Source: Aegilops tauschii subsp. strangulata (taxonomy: Eukaryota; Streptophyta; Magnoliopsida; Poales; Poaceae). From it: 64,000 bases of DNA. The notes under the pieces were generated by a model. The model searched no databases and was not told the origin of the DNA. It was given only the letters and a program-made list of their open reading frames with translations. Position numbers and translations under genes: made by a program. This document shows positions 20,640 through 31,000 of this stretch, piece after piece (position 1 is the stretch's first letter; every line of letters begins with the position of its first letter). Where the stretch lies: positions 236,322,622 to 236,386,621 of the forward strand of contig NC_053039.3 of the NCBI RefSeq assembly GCF_002575655.3, given 5' to 3'.

Positions 20640-23600
20640 TCACGTCGTATCTTCCCTTGTAGCCCCCCTTGTCAACGCGCCCAGGAAGGTGCTGACGTCT
20701 CCTTTAAGCAAGCCAGCTAGCTTCCATGAAGCACCCTCCTCCTGGATCCTTGCAAGCACGCGATCCGCAAAAGGCGTCGCGCCATCGAAGACAATAGCGT
20801 TCTGGTGCCGCCAAAGCTCCCAGAAGACCAAGACAATGATTGCACGCACATCCTCCTTGTGTCGCCCCGTCCCTACCTTGTCCTGGCACCAGTCCGAGAG
20901 AGACCGATTCTCGGCTGGGATCCACTCCGTCTTGCCTGCGCCCGGCAGACGGTCGACCATACTGCTCCCGCGATCGCACATTCCAACAGGAGATGTTGCA
21001 TCGTTTCCACTCCAACGCCACAGCAGGGGCAAGCAGACTGATGATCAAGACCATGGCGAGCTAGCCGGTCGTATGTCCAGCACCTGCCCTTGAGTGCCAG
21101 CCAGGTGAAGAAGCGGCATCGAAGGGGGGCTCTGGAACTCCATGTGAACTCCGTAGTCGAAACAACCTCCCTGCCCCTGAATTGTGCCTCATAAGCCGAG
21201 CGCGTGGAGTATGAGCCAGTCGTTTCCCAAGCCCAGACGACGGAGTCCTGCTGGTCATCACATAGGGCAATCTTCTCCGTTGCGTTCCAAAGAGCCAGGA
21301 ACTCCTGTAGCCGCTCCTCGTTCATCTCCGGCCCAATATCACGTGCCTATTCCCCAGAGAGTATGGCCTGTCGCACAAAGCGCTCCCGGCGAGCCTTCGA
21401 TTTCACCCTTGCTGAGATATTCGGTGCAAGCTCTTGAACTCGCCAGCCACCAAGCCAACGATCCTCCCAGAACCGAGCGCTCCTCCCATTGCCTAACCTG
21501 ACGCACGTCGCCGCTCTGAAAATCTGCATAGCCTCCTCTGGTACGCTCATCTTGAATTCAGTCCACGGCCGAGACGGATCAGACCTCTGTAGCCAGGGCC
21601 AGTGGGCCTGCATCGCTTTGTTGAGCCATCGTAAGTTCGGCACAGCTAAGCCGCCCGCCCATTTAGGCGCACATACCACACTCCAAGCCACGACGCAGTG
21701 GCCTCCCTGAGCTTGCTCCTTGGCACACCATAAGAATCCACGACATATCTTGTTCATTTTCGCGATCGTTTTCTGCAGGATGTCCAGCGCAAGCATCGCA
21801 TGCAGCGGCATGGCCATGAGGACGGACTGCACAAGCAGGAGCCGCCCGCTCTTCGGCATTGTAGCCACCTTCCACTTCGGCAAGGCCCCTGCCAGCTTGC
21901 CCACAAGGCCTAGTAGCTGACTAGCAGTTTGCTTTCGTAAGGTGAGCGGCAAGCCGAGGTACTTGCAGGGAAAGGAACCAGCCGGACATCCAAGAGATTC
22001 CACCACTCTCGCCATTGTATCCTCAGGGCAGTGGATCGGGTATGCTGCGCTCATTGCCAGGTTCACGCGAAGGCCGCTTGCCTCACCGAACAGGTGCAAT
22101 AGTGAGGCGCAAGCATGTATGTCCTCAGCATTAGGTTTGATGAAAATCATGACATCGTCAGCAAACATGGATAGCCGGTGACGCATCCCACGCTTGGCTA
22201 GCGGGGCCATAACTCCACGAGCGATGGCCAGCTCAAACATCTTTTGTAGCGGTTCCATGGTCAGTATGAATAGCATCCGGGAGAGGGGATCCCCTTGCCT
22301 GAAACCCTTGCAACTGTATATAGGTTTCCCGGCCTTCCCGTTCACCATGATCCGTGTGGAGGAGTTGGCTAACAGTCCGCAGATCCATCCAGTCCACGTA
22401 GGGCCGAAACCCATGGCAGCCATGACTTCAAGGAGGAAAGGCCAGTGAACCGAATCGAAGGCTTTGGAGATGTCGAGTTTGAGCATAATTGCTGATTCCT
22501 TGAGTGCGTGGAGCCTCCTAGCGGTGCACTATACCAGCATGAAATTATCATGAATGGATCTCCCTTTGACAAAAGCGCTTTGGTGCAAGCCAACCAGCCT
22601 AGGGAGCTCCGGAGCTAAGCGGTTCGCAAGCACTTTTGTCCATGATTTTGATCACTCCATGCACGAGGCTCACCAGACGGAAGTCCTTAATATCCACTGC
22701 TCCCTCAAACTTGGGGAGCAAGGCCACAATTGCCTTGTTGATAGCCGGGAGGCCTCGCATGTCTCCACGACCAAATGCCTCCATAGCACGCATGATATCC
22801 TCCTTGATAATGTGCCAACATGTGGCGTAGAACCGGCCTGTGAATCCGTCCGGCCCCGGCGCCTTATCTAGCAGCATGGCCTTGACCACCTTCTCTACTT
22901 CCTCCTCGGTAAAGGCCTCCTCAAGGTGTGAGAGCTGCACAGATGGGAGTTGCAGCCGGTCAAGATCTATGGCATGGCCCCTGCATGGCGCGCTCCCAAA
23001 TGTGCCGGAGTAGTAAGAGTCCACCTCATCGGCTATCTCTTCGTGGTTTGTGAATAGGGCATCCCCGTTCCGCATAGTGGTGATCACATTCCGCCGCTGC
23101 CTGTGCCGCGCATGCTGGTGGAAGAAGCATGTGCTGGCATCACCCTCGTGAAGGAACAGAATGCGCGACCTTTGGCGCGCGATCGTCCACTCCAGAGAGC
23201 ATAGCCCCAGCAGCTTCCCCTTGAGAAGCTTCCGCATCGCAGCCTCCCCAACAGAGAGAGATCTGGAGTCCATGGCTTTATCTAGGAGGTAGATGACTTC
23301 CATCGCTACCCCAATCTGAAGCTTCACATTACCAATACGCTGGTCACTCCATCTCTTCAAGCATTTCCTTGTGGCTCGCAACTTTAGATCTAGCACGAAG
23401 AAGGGGTTGCCTTCCCGTGGGACCGAAGCCCAGGCGTCCCGCCCCGTGTCCGTAAAGCTCTCCAGCCTAGTCCAGAAGGACTCAAACCTAAATCTCCGGC
23501 CCATACATATCTCGAAATTCAAGTCCAGTAGCAACGGGCAGTGGTCCGAAACCGACGAGCCCATGGCAGTAAGTTGACACGCCGGGTGCATATCCTCCCA

Positions 23601-23795
23601 AGAGTTCGTGCAAAAGACATGATCTATCTTCTCGAGAGTTGCAACTTCCCTCTCGTTTGACCAAGTGTACCTTCTCCCGTTAAGATACAACTCTTTTAGC
23701 TCTAGGCGGTTGAGCTTTGAGCGGAATCGCCCCAACATTCTTCTGTTAACCAGATCGTAGCTCTTATCTTCCGGGTTGACGAGCAGATTGAAGTC
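20640..23795 (-). pseudogene. LINE ORF2 remnant: endonuclease, reverse transcriptase, zf-RVT
   Basis: It starts inside the endonuclease (GDFNLLV at about 23785, later SDHCPLLLDL) and runs into the RT N-terminus (DKAPGPDGFTGRFY). A frameshift near 22641 and a TAG near 22531 interrupt RT fingers and palm. The frame at 22486-21347 holds DISKAFDSVHW, the GFRQGDPLS region and the catalytic FADDVMIF. After another stop near 21345 comes the zinc-binding domain (WLALKGRCW, CPCCG, ECAIAGAVW), and after a further frameshift near 20945 the C-terminus ending near 20640. The normal role is target-primed reverse transcription of the LINE RNA; this copy is dead. Confidence 0.85.
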
Positions 23796-24749
23796 CCCTG
23801 TGAGAGCGGCTGGTCGAAAAGCTTGGCATACGCTTCCAAGGTCTCATCAGAGATGCGCTCCCCTTCATTAGCAATGCATAGCTTGCGTATTAACGCCGCC
23901 TGCTGCTTTGTGGCACTAGAGCCACGGCCTACCCCCTTGGCAATCCGCACACTCCTCCGAGGATTGGATACCGGGGCCCGCCTCTGCCGTGGCCTACGTC
24001 CTGTGGTAGCAGCGGCCTTCGAGGGGAGCTCCGCAAGTATGGGCATAAGGGCCCGCCTCAGCTCAGCACAGAGTTCATCCACGGGACTGGTTTCCTGCGC
24101 CAACGTGCATGGGCTGCATGGGGGGGGCAATCGGGCTGGGACAAGTGGCCACCTCCACGCCCTCCGAGAGGGACACCGGGAAAGTTTCTCCCACATGCAC
24201 TGGGCTAGGTGTGCGGGCCCTACTTCAGAGTTGCGTAGGCAACTGGTCTCCATGGCAGGCACCGAGCCCAGGGAGTCAGCGCCCTGCGAGCGGCAAAAAG
24301 GCAGTAGGTCTTGTCCAGGGGACAACCTATGGCTACTGCGAATCTCGCTGCCCTCTTGACACAGCCGAGGCGAGCCGCCCAAGCGCAGCGGCAGAGACCC
24401 GACCAGAAGAGTCTGCGCTTGCACCTCATTGGCCACCAGCTGCTCCTGTACATCCTTGGCCACATCTTGCTTGTCCTGGGCCTCACCGCCAGAGTGCTGC
24501 AAAGGTGTCGGCGGGCTGACCGGCTCCACTTGTGCCTCACGGACGGGCACATGATTCCTCCACCGGGCTAGAGTGACTGACGGTGGGGTCGACGGGATGT
24601 TCGCCGCACCATCCGCCCGGTCCAACGGCTCCACCCTGCTTGGAGATCCACACAACGACAAGGCCTGCCGCTGCTCCTGTAGGCCCACTGCGCCGGCAGC
24701 CCTAGATGCCCCAGCAAGGCTGGTCAACTGCTTCTGTGGGCCGTCCATT
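23796..24749 (-). pseudogene. LINE ORF1 C-terminal fragment
   Basis: A Pro/Ser/Ala-rich region is followed by the conserved plant LINE ORF1 tail (RRSVRIAKGVGRG, then RKLCIAN, then LEAYAKLFDQPLS). Right after PLS the sequence jumps to the endonuclease motif GDFNLLV in another frame. The end of ORF1, the spacer and the first part of the endonuclease are therefore deleted. The open frame can be read on to 25288, but that extension is antisense to the RNF10 first exon and is chance. Confidence 0.7.
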
Positions 24750-24817
24750 ACAAATTCTAATTCAGAGTTGCTTTTTGTTTTACCTTGAAACTCGCTTAAT
24801 CTTAATATTCTAGGATT

Positions 24818-24863
24818 TTCGGAATATACATCTTTTTTTTGAGGAATTCGGAATATACATCTT
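24818..24863 (-). mobile_element. Tiny truncated retroposon insertion with 17 bp target duplication
   Basis: TTCGGAATATACATCTT occurs at 24818-24834 and again at 24847-24863. Between the copies lie only 12 bases, TTTTTTGAGGAA. Read on the minus strand this is TTCCTC followed by an A-run, as if only the last few bases and tail of a LINE or SINE were integrated. Confidence 0.6.
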
Positions 24864-25076
24864 GGTGCAACATTGATCGACAATATGTCCATTACGTACA
24901 AAGTACATGTAATATTGACGCAAAGCAAACGGTATATGCCAATGGAATAAAGTCGCCACAATGGCTTTGAAGGAAAAAAAGCGTATAAAGGCTCGCACCT
25001 CCTTCCCCGTGCCGGAGTTACCGGTGTCCCCCCCTCGCCGCCGACCAAACTCACCCACGAGCTCCCGCGCGGGTTC
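24864..25076 (+). promoter_or_regulatory. Likely promoter and 5' leader of the RNF10-like gene
   Basis: This short region lies between the retroposon scar and the ATG. It becomes C-rich from about 25000 (CCCCCCTCGCCGCCG), as usual for a cereal 5' leader. I see no clear TATA box. It is squeezed to about 0.2 kb by the LINE upstream, so part of the original promoter may lie beyond the LINE. Confidence 0.45.
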
Positions 25077-28000
25077 ATGTCCATCTCCCCTACAGAATCC
25101 ACCAGAGGATCCCACCCGCCCGCTCCGCGCGCCTCGAACCCTAGCCCCAGCCCTCGCCATGGCACCGCCTCTCGCCGCGGCAGTCGCTCTTCCCCTCGGG
25201 CCTCTGCCGCCGCGCCTGGCGTCGGCAGGGACGGCGCAAGCCCCGGTGAAGTTTCTCTCGGTCTTTTCGCACTCTCCTTCCTTTCCATGCGTACATCGAT
25301 TGGCGGGTGTTGTGGGTAGATCTGTATTGGATTGGTTAACTGGTCGATTAGATGCTACCAGGCTGCGGTTAGGTATTACTACTTCCGCAGGACTGGCTCC
25401 GTGCTTCGGGTGAAAGCTTTGGTAGTATTATTTAATAGATTAAGAGTTAAGTCTCTAGCTCTAGGGTTAGAGCTTTTGACTCTCCATTTAGCTCGACGGT
25501 AGCCTCTAAGGAATTCAGGTACATATTATTGCTCTGGATGATGCTATTTTCTGTGAAGCATAGGTACTCTGTTTATACGACTAGCTGTAGGCTATGAGTC
25601 TCTGTTATCTAAGGCTATTAGCATGTCCATCTGCTTCACACGTACTCCAATATACACACACCAAATGCTTCTCCACGAGCATAAGACTGCCGTTTGGAAA
25701 CCTTAATTACTATAATACCGAAAAATAGTTTCATATGGAAACGGTGTAAATTAATAGTTCATACTTTCAGTCAAAAGTATGTTAGCTGGTTTGCTCCTTG
25801 TGCAGTGATGTTGTGTTCTTGATTGTCTTACATTCGATCACATCAACTCTTGATAATGTCTCGTACCAGCATGCTGATTGATAAGTATCTGCTTCAGTCT
25901 CATAAGTTGTCTACATGGCATATGCCCCACAGTTGTCTTTCTTTCATGGTATTAGCCCCGCCCTCGCTATCTCAAAACCTTCCATTTCCAGTTTAATGCT
26001 AACAATGGGATATATTTTGCAGATTCAGTGGGTTTTATCGGGCAATCTGTTGATACACCCCAAGCGGTAAAGTTATTTAAGAACATCTGAATAATTTTAG
26101 TTTAATTTAACTGAAGTTAACTGTTTTCAGCTTATGTACAAACAACTTTGTTTTCTGCTCTTGGCTTATCCATGCGAATGAATTCAATCCCAGGTAGTCG
26201 GATTTAGAATATCTGGTGAAGAGGATGATCCGTACGCCCAAGAGGTTAGTGATGTTTCTGAATGCCAGTCTTCTGGACAGGGGAGTTTGGGTCTCACAGT
26301 GCACAGTGGCGGCTCAGTTCAGGCAGATGTTCAGAGACTTGAGTTGGTGGGGTCCCTGGAGATTGACCATAGTTCTGATGGACTTCAGGGTAATGGAGCT
26401 CTGATGGCTTCTAGAAAGAATCAGGCTGTGAATGCAAATTATCTTCTGAATTTCCAGTATGATCCTATTTCTCGACCGCAGCCTCGTGGCCCTAGAACAT
26501 ATCCACCGAGAAGGCAAAGGAAGATTAAGCCTTACAACAAGGACTTGTTCCTCCAAGCAAATTTTAAGTTCGTTGTGTTGGATACTGGAAATTATCAGAT
26601 TGATTCAATGGATCCTGATAAGATGCTCCAGTGGGAAGATATCATCTGTGTAAGATATTGTAGCCCTTCTGAGGTGCGATGTCCAATTTGCTTGGAAAGC
26701 CCACTGTGCCCGCAGATTACATCATGCGGTCATATATATTGCTTTCCATGCATTTTGCATTATTTACTAATGGGTAAAGAGGATTACAGAGGTGAGTGCT
26801 GGAAGAAGTGCCCACTGTGTTTCATGATGATATCTGCAAAAGAGTTGACCACCATCTTTGTCACTCAACTTCAGCATTTCCATATTGGCGACAACGTGAC
26901 CTTCACACTTCTGGGGCGGTCAAAAAATTCACTCACTCCTTTTCTTAGGAATTCGCCTAGTGAATATTCTTCTTTAGATGAAGATCCTTGCAATGTTTTC
27001 TCCAAGTTCATTTTGACATCTGATGTTGAGCTCTCCGTTAGAGGGGCAAAATCAGATCTCAGTAATTGGTTGCAGATGGCTGACTTAGGCCTTGTTGATG
27101 ACTTGGAGAAACTTCCATATGTTTCCGCTGCTTTGGAGCAACTGGAAGAAAGGATGAAATACTGGTCTGAGTTCAGATATTACAGTAGCAGCCCCCCTCT
27201 AAAAAATAGCTCCTCTCCTATCTCTAGTAACAAATTGAAGAACTCTGATAATCCGAAAACTTCACATACGAACAGTGGGCATAAACTCTCCCCTCTTTCA
27301 GATGGAGATATTATTACCGGTGTTTCAGGGCTTTCTGTTTCACCCCTATATATTAACTCCAAAAAGGGAGTGCCACAAAAAATGGAAGAGCGACGTGCTG
27401 TTGCAGTTGATTCAAATGAACAAGACTCATACACATTTTACCAGGTTTTTGTCATGCCTGAGACTGTGATGATGATTCTCCAAGTGCTCAAGGTTTGGTG
27501 TTTACAAAACTTTGAATTTTAAAATCTTGTTGCAGGTGATTGATGGTCAGCACCTAATTCTTCATCCATTGAACATGAAATGCCTTCTTAACCATTTTGG
27601 AAATTCTGATATGCTTCCACCAAGGTAATATAGGATTTTTTTTTATTCCCTAACGTCTGGAAACCCAGACAATCTGTTGTCATTATTTTATTGCTATTGT
27701 ACAACTATTGTAATGTTAAATTGCATCCTAATGATGAACTTTGGGATATTAGATTCTGTACCAGAAAGAGTTCATTTTGCTTGATCTGATAACCAGTCTT
27801 ACTAGAACTTTGAGGTATTAGATTTTGCACTAAATATAATTCATTTTGCTTGATCTGGTAACCAGTCTACAAACCAAGTTTTGGCTCCCTTCTCATTGGC
27901 AACATTCATGATATCGGTAACTGGTACCATACCAGTCAGGTGCTGAGTAGGGTTAAATAGGCGAATTGGTTAGTTAATCAGAACATTGCTCATTGGTAGT

Positions 28001-31000
28001 ATGGGAGCTTGCTGGCTCATGAAAGGAGGATGGATGTAGCGGCAGGAAGTAGGTTCTTAATGGAGGGGTTAGTGACCGTCCATGAGCCTAGTGGCTTTGT
28101 ACTAGTTTTATCAACCTTAGAAACCCGAGACACCACTTAATCATGTGGCGTGAATGCTGTTGTGGTTTCGGACATGCTCTGGTGCTTGGGCCTACAACAT
28201 GCCAGACCTAGAGGAGTCCATGAGTCGTAGCTGTTTGAATGCTCCAGAAGAGTTACATGCTAATGTTTCTTGATCAGAGAAAAAAGAGATATAAAGCGAC
28301 ATATGTTGTATTGGATTTGCCCGAAGTCGAAGGTAAGGAAAACATGATGTTTAGTGCACACTGCGAATGTTTGGAATGAAGAACTCATATATATGATCAT
28401 ATAATTATACACATGATTCTAATTGTATGAAATTCCTATAGAATCCGTTTTTCCAGAGAAGCCCCAACTCTTGCAGTTGACAGATGCTAAACAAAGTTTC
28501 TAAGACAAACATATAAAACTAGCTAAATACCCGTGTCACGGGACAATAGAACATATAGTAAACAACTAATCAATTAATCAAACAATTTTCTCTTATCATA
28601 TTATATCTCTCCACATGTTGACTGAATGACCGATGCACGATGGCTTTGCGGAACACACCCAATTTCCAGCATCTATCATCTCACACACCCCTCTAGGCCC
28701 CTTCCTTCCTATTCCATGTCAGCTTCATTGTCATATTTTCTGCATCTGTCAAATCTATGACATGGCTTATCACCCCTGCCGAAGAATGGCCACACATTAT
28801 GCACCTCAATAAACTTGAGCTGGGAGGATATGCTCTGTTGTCGAACAATACCTACAAAAGGTGTAAAAATATCAGGCCAACATAGCTAAATCAAAGGTTG
28901 GAGACTGGAGTCCATGCAAAAATAGTTATTATCATGGTATTCGGTCATAGGATTATCTTCCTTCCACAAAATTAATTGTTCCATAGTTTAACTAACTAAT
29001 TCCCAGCCAAACCCCCAGACCTTGGTGGTTACCTTATTGCTGCCTGCATGGGCGGGGACGGCAGCAGCGAGTGTTGGCGGTTAACCTTGTTGCTGCCTGT
29101 GTGGAAGGCAGCAGTGGGCAGTGGCGGCACATCCAGCATCATGGGCTCTTCATGGGTCATTGTTCTATACACGAGAGCTCTCTATGGCCCTCCATGTGGT
29201 GAGTATCATGCCTTTCGTCACAAGCAAACCTAAGAAATTCGCTTGTGGTGAAAGGTTGCTTGCGAAGAAGTGCATAACCAATCTAAAATTGTCTTCCGAC
29301 CTTTGGATTAGAGGAAAAAGTTACTGGAAAACACAAGCCACAATGAATTTACCAACGCGGTTGGAGACGTTGTCGATCAAGGCGACGAGAGGCCACATGG
29401 ATCCTAATTCTACAATCACATACAAAGATCAGCTGCAGGTGACCCATCGTTAAAAACCCAGACAAGATCAGAAACATGTATCAATTACTGGAGCAAACAC
29501 TCACATGATTACTTTATATTACCTGAACATGAGGGTGGTGCAGAATCCAGCCTTAGTGCTACCGACCCAATGTTCATGAACCCTGCCCAAATACGAGCCA
29601 CACCTTGGTGCATATTAGTTTTACTCCTGCCATAGAAGAGGGACGGTGACATGCAACACACATGTATAAGCAAATGAATCCTTTATTAATTGCGCAAGTG
29701 CTGATGAATTAACTTTATGCTTCTTTGGGTAATCAAAGGTAAAATGTTATGTACTCTGGTAATTAATTTCTAGCAAGGTGTGCCGATGGTGCTTTGATGA
29801 TGCGGACACACCAGTGACGGCGACATGTATTACGTTTGGGAGAGGGAGAGACTGGTAGGCGGGGTAGATGGAGAAGCGAGTGCAGTCGGCTCAGAGGACG
29901 TCCTTCGGGAAGAGAAGGCGGGGATCTAGGAGATATACATGTTTGTTGCGACTGGGGGTGAGCAAGTGCTAACAAGGAAAGAAAAGTAAAAGGAAAGGTG
30001 ATGATGGCCAAAAAATCGGTGCAGTAGTAAAAAACCAGAAATTAGGGAGGAGGTGGGGTATTGATTAGAAAACAAATCGTGGGGGTTGAGGCAATCGTTG
30101 GAGGGAGCTGGAGGCGAGAAAGCGAACGTACCAACTCCACTTTAATACTAGTAATAAAGATATAGGAACGTCAAATATGATTGCTGTGGTTACCCTGCAT
30201 TGTGTGTTTCTTCCTCAAACCGCTGCATCATTTATTTATGCATATGCTACATACAAAAAGGCACACACAACACATAGGAGCAGTACGGCGCTACATATGG
30301 CTACTGTGTTACTCCCTCCGTTTCAAAATGTAAGACACTTTTTACAGTCTTCAATGCACAATTTTGACTATGATTTTTATTTATAACATGCCATCAAATT
30401 AGTAAAAAGGACATACGGCATAAAAGTATTTTGCAAGGCAAACAGTATTGTTGTTTATGCTCAAGCCATATACTACCATATATATTAGTGTTCATTGGTC
30501 AAAATTTTGTAGCATTGATTGTTCATCTGGTGCCGGCTAAATTTGGAGACACTGGGAGTATTCTTCGATAAGTGTTCATTTAAACTTCGATGTGATTAAG
30601 AAAAAACCCGCAAGTATTTTTCAAAGTTTTAAAAAGCGCTAGGCCTTAATTATGCGTTTTGCCACCACCTTGCGCTTTTCTGACCAAAGCGCAATTATGC
30701 GCTAGGCGATTTGCTATCGCCTAGAGCTTAGGCGTGCTTAAGCGCTCGCCTAGGCGCGCCTTTTTTAACTACGGTATTCTTGTTGTTTTGGATATTTTTT
30801 ATTTAATCTTTTTTTAAAATATTAGGTATTATGATTTGGAGTTTTTGTTGGATATTAACAGCTTATAAAGAAAATCTCCTTTTATGAGGTTCTGCAGCTA
30901 ACCTATGCTATTGTGTTTGTTAATTTATGTTTTGGCCAATAGCAGTAAGTGCTAGATCCGACAATTTGGTTAGTACTACTCGCTGTTTCTCTGGGAGTGA

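Larger units (their letters stand above)
20506..24790 (-). mobile_element. Degenerate LINE (non-LTR retrotransposon)
   Basis: On the minus strand the order is ORF1 fragment (24749 to about 23800), endonuclease C-terminal half, reverse transcriptase, zinc-binding RT-associated domain, then a short A-run at the 3' end (T run at 20507-20513 on the plus strand, next to GTATTCG typical of grass LINE tails). The 5' end is truncated, part of ORF1/endonuclease is deleted, and several frameshifts and stops are present. I could not find the flanking duplication with confidence. Confidence 0.85.

Noticed and set aside
23702..25288. A 528-codon minus-strand frame covering the LINE and the RNF10-like first exon
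   Set aside because: Only the 23800-24749 part matches LINE ORF1. The rest crosses the end of the LINE, a retroposon scar and the antisense of a real exon, so the extension is chance.
28520..30165. A Helitron in intron 4
   Set aside because: I could not find a 5' TC start, a CTRR end with a preceding hairpin, or insertion between A and T, so the class is left open.
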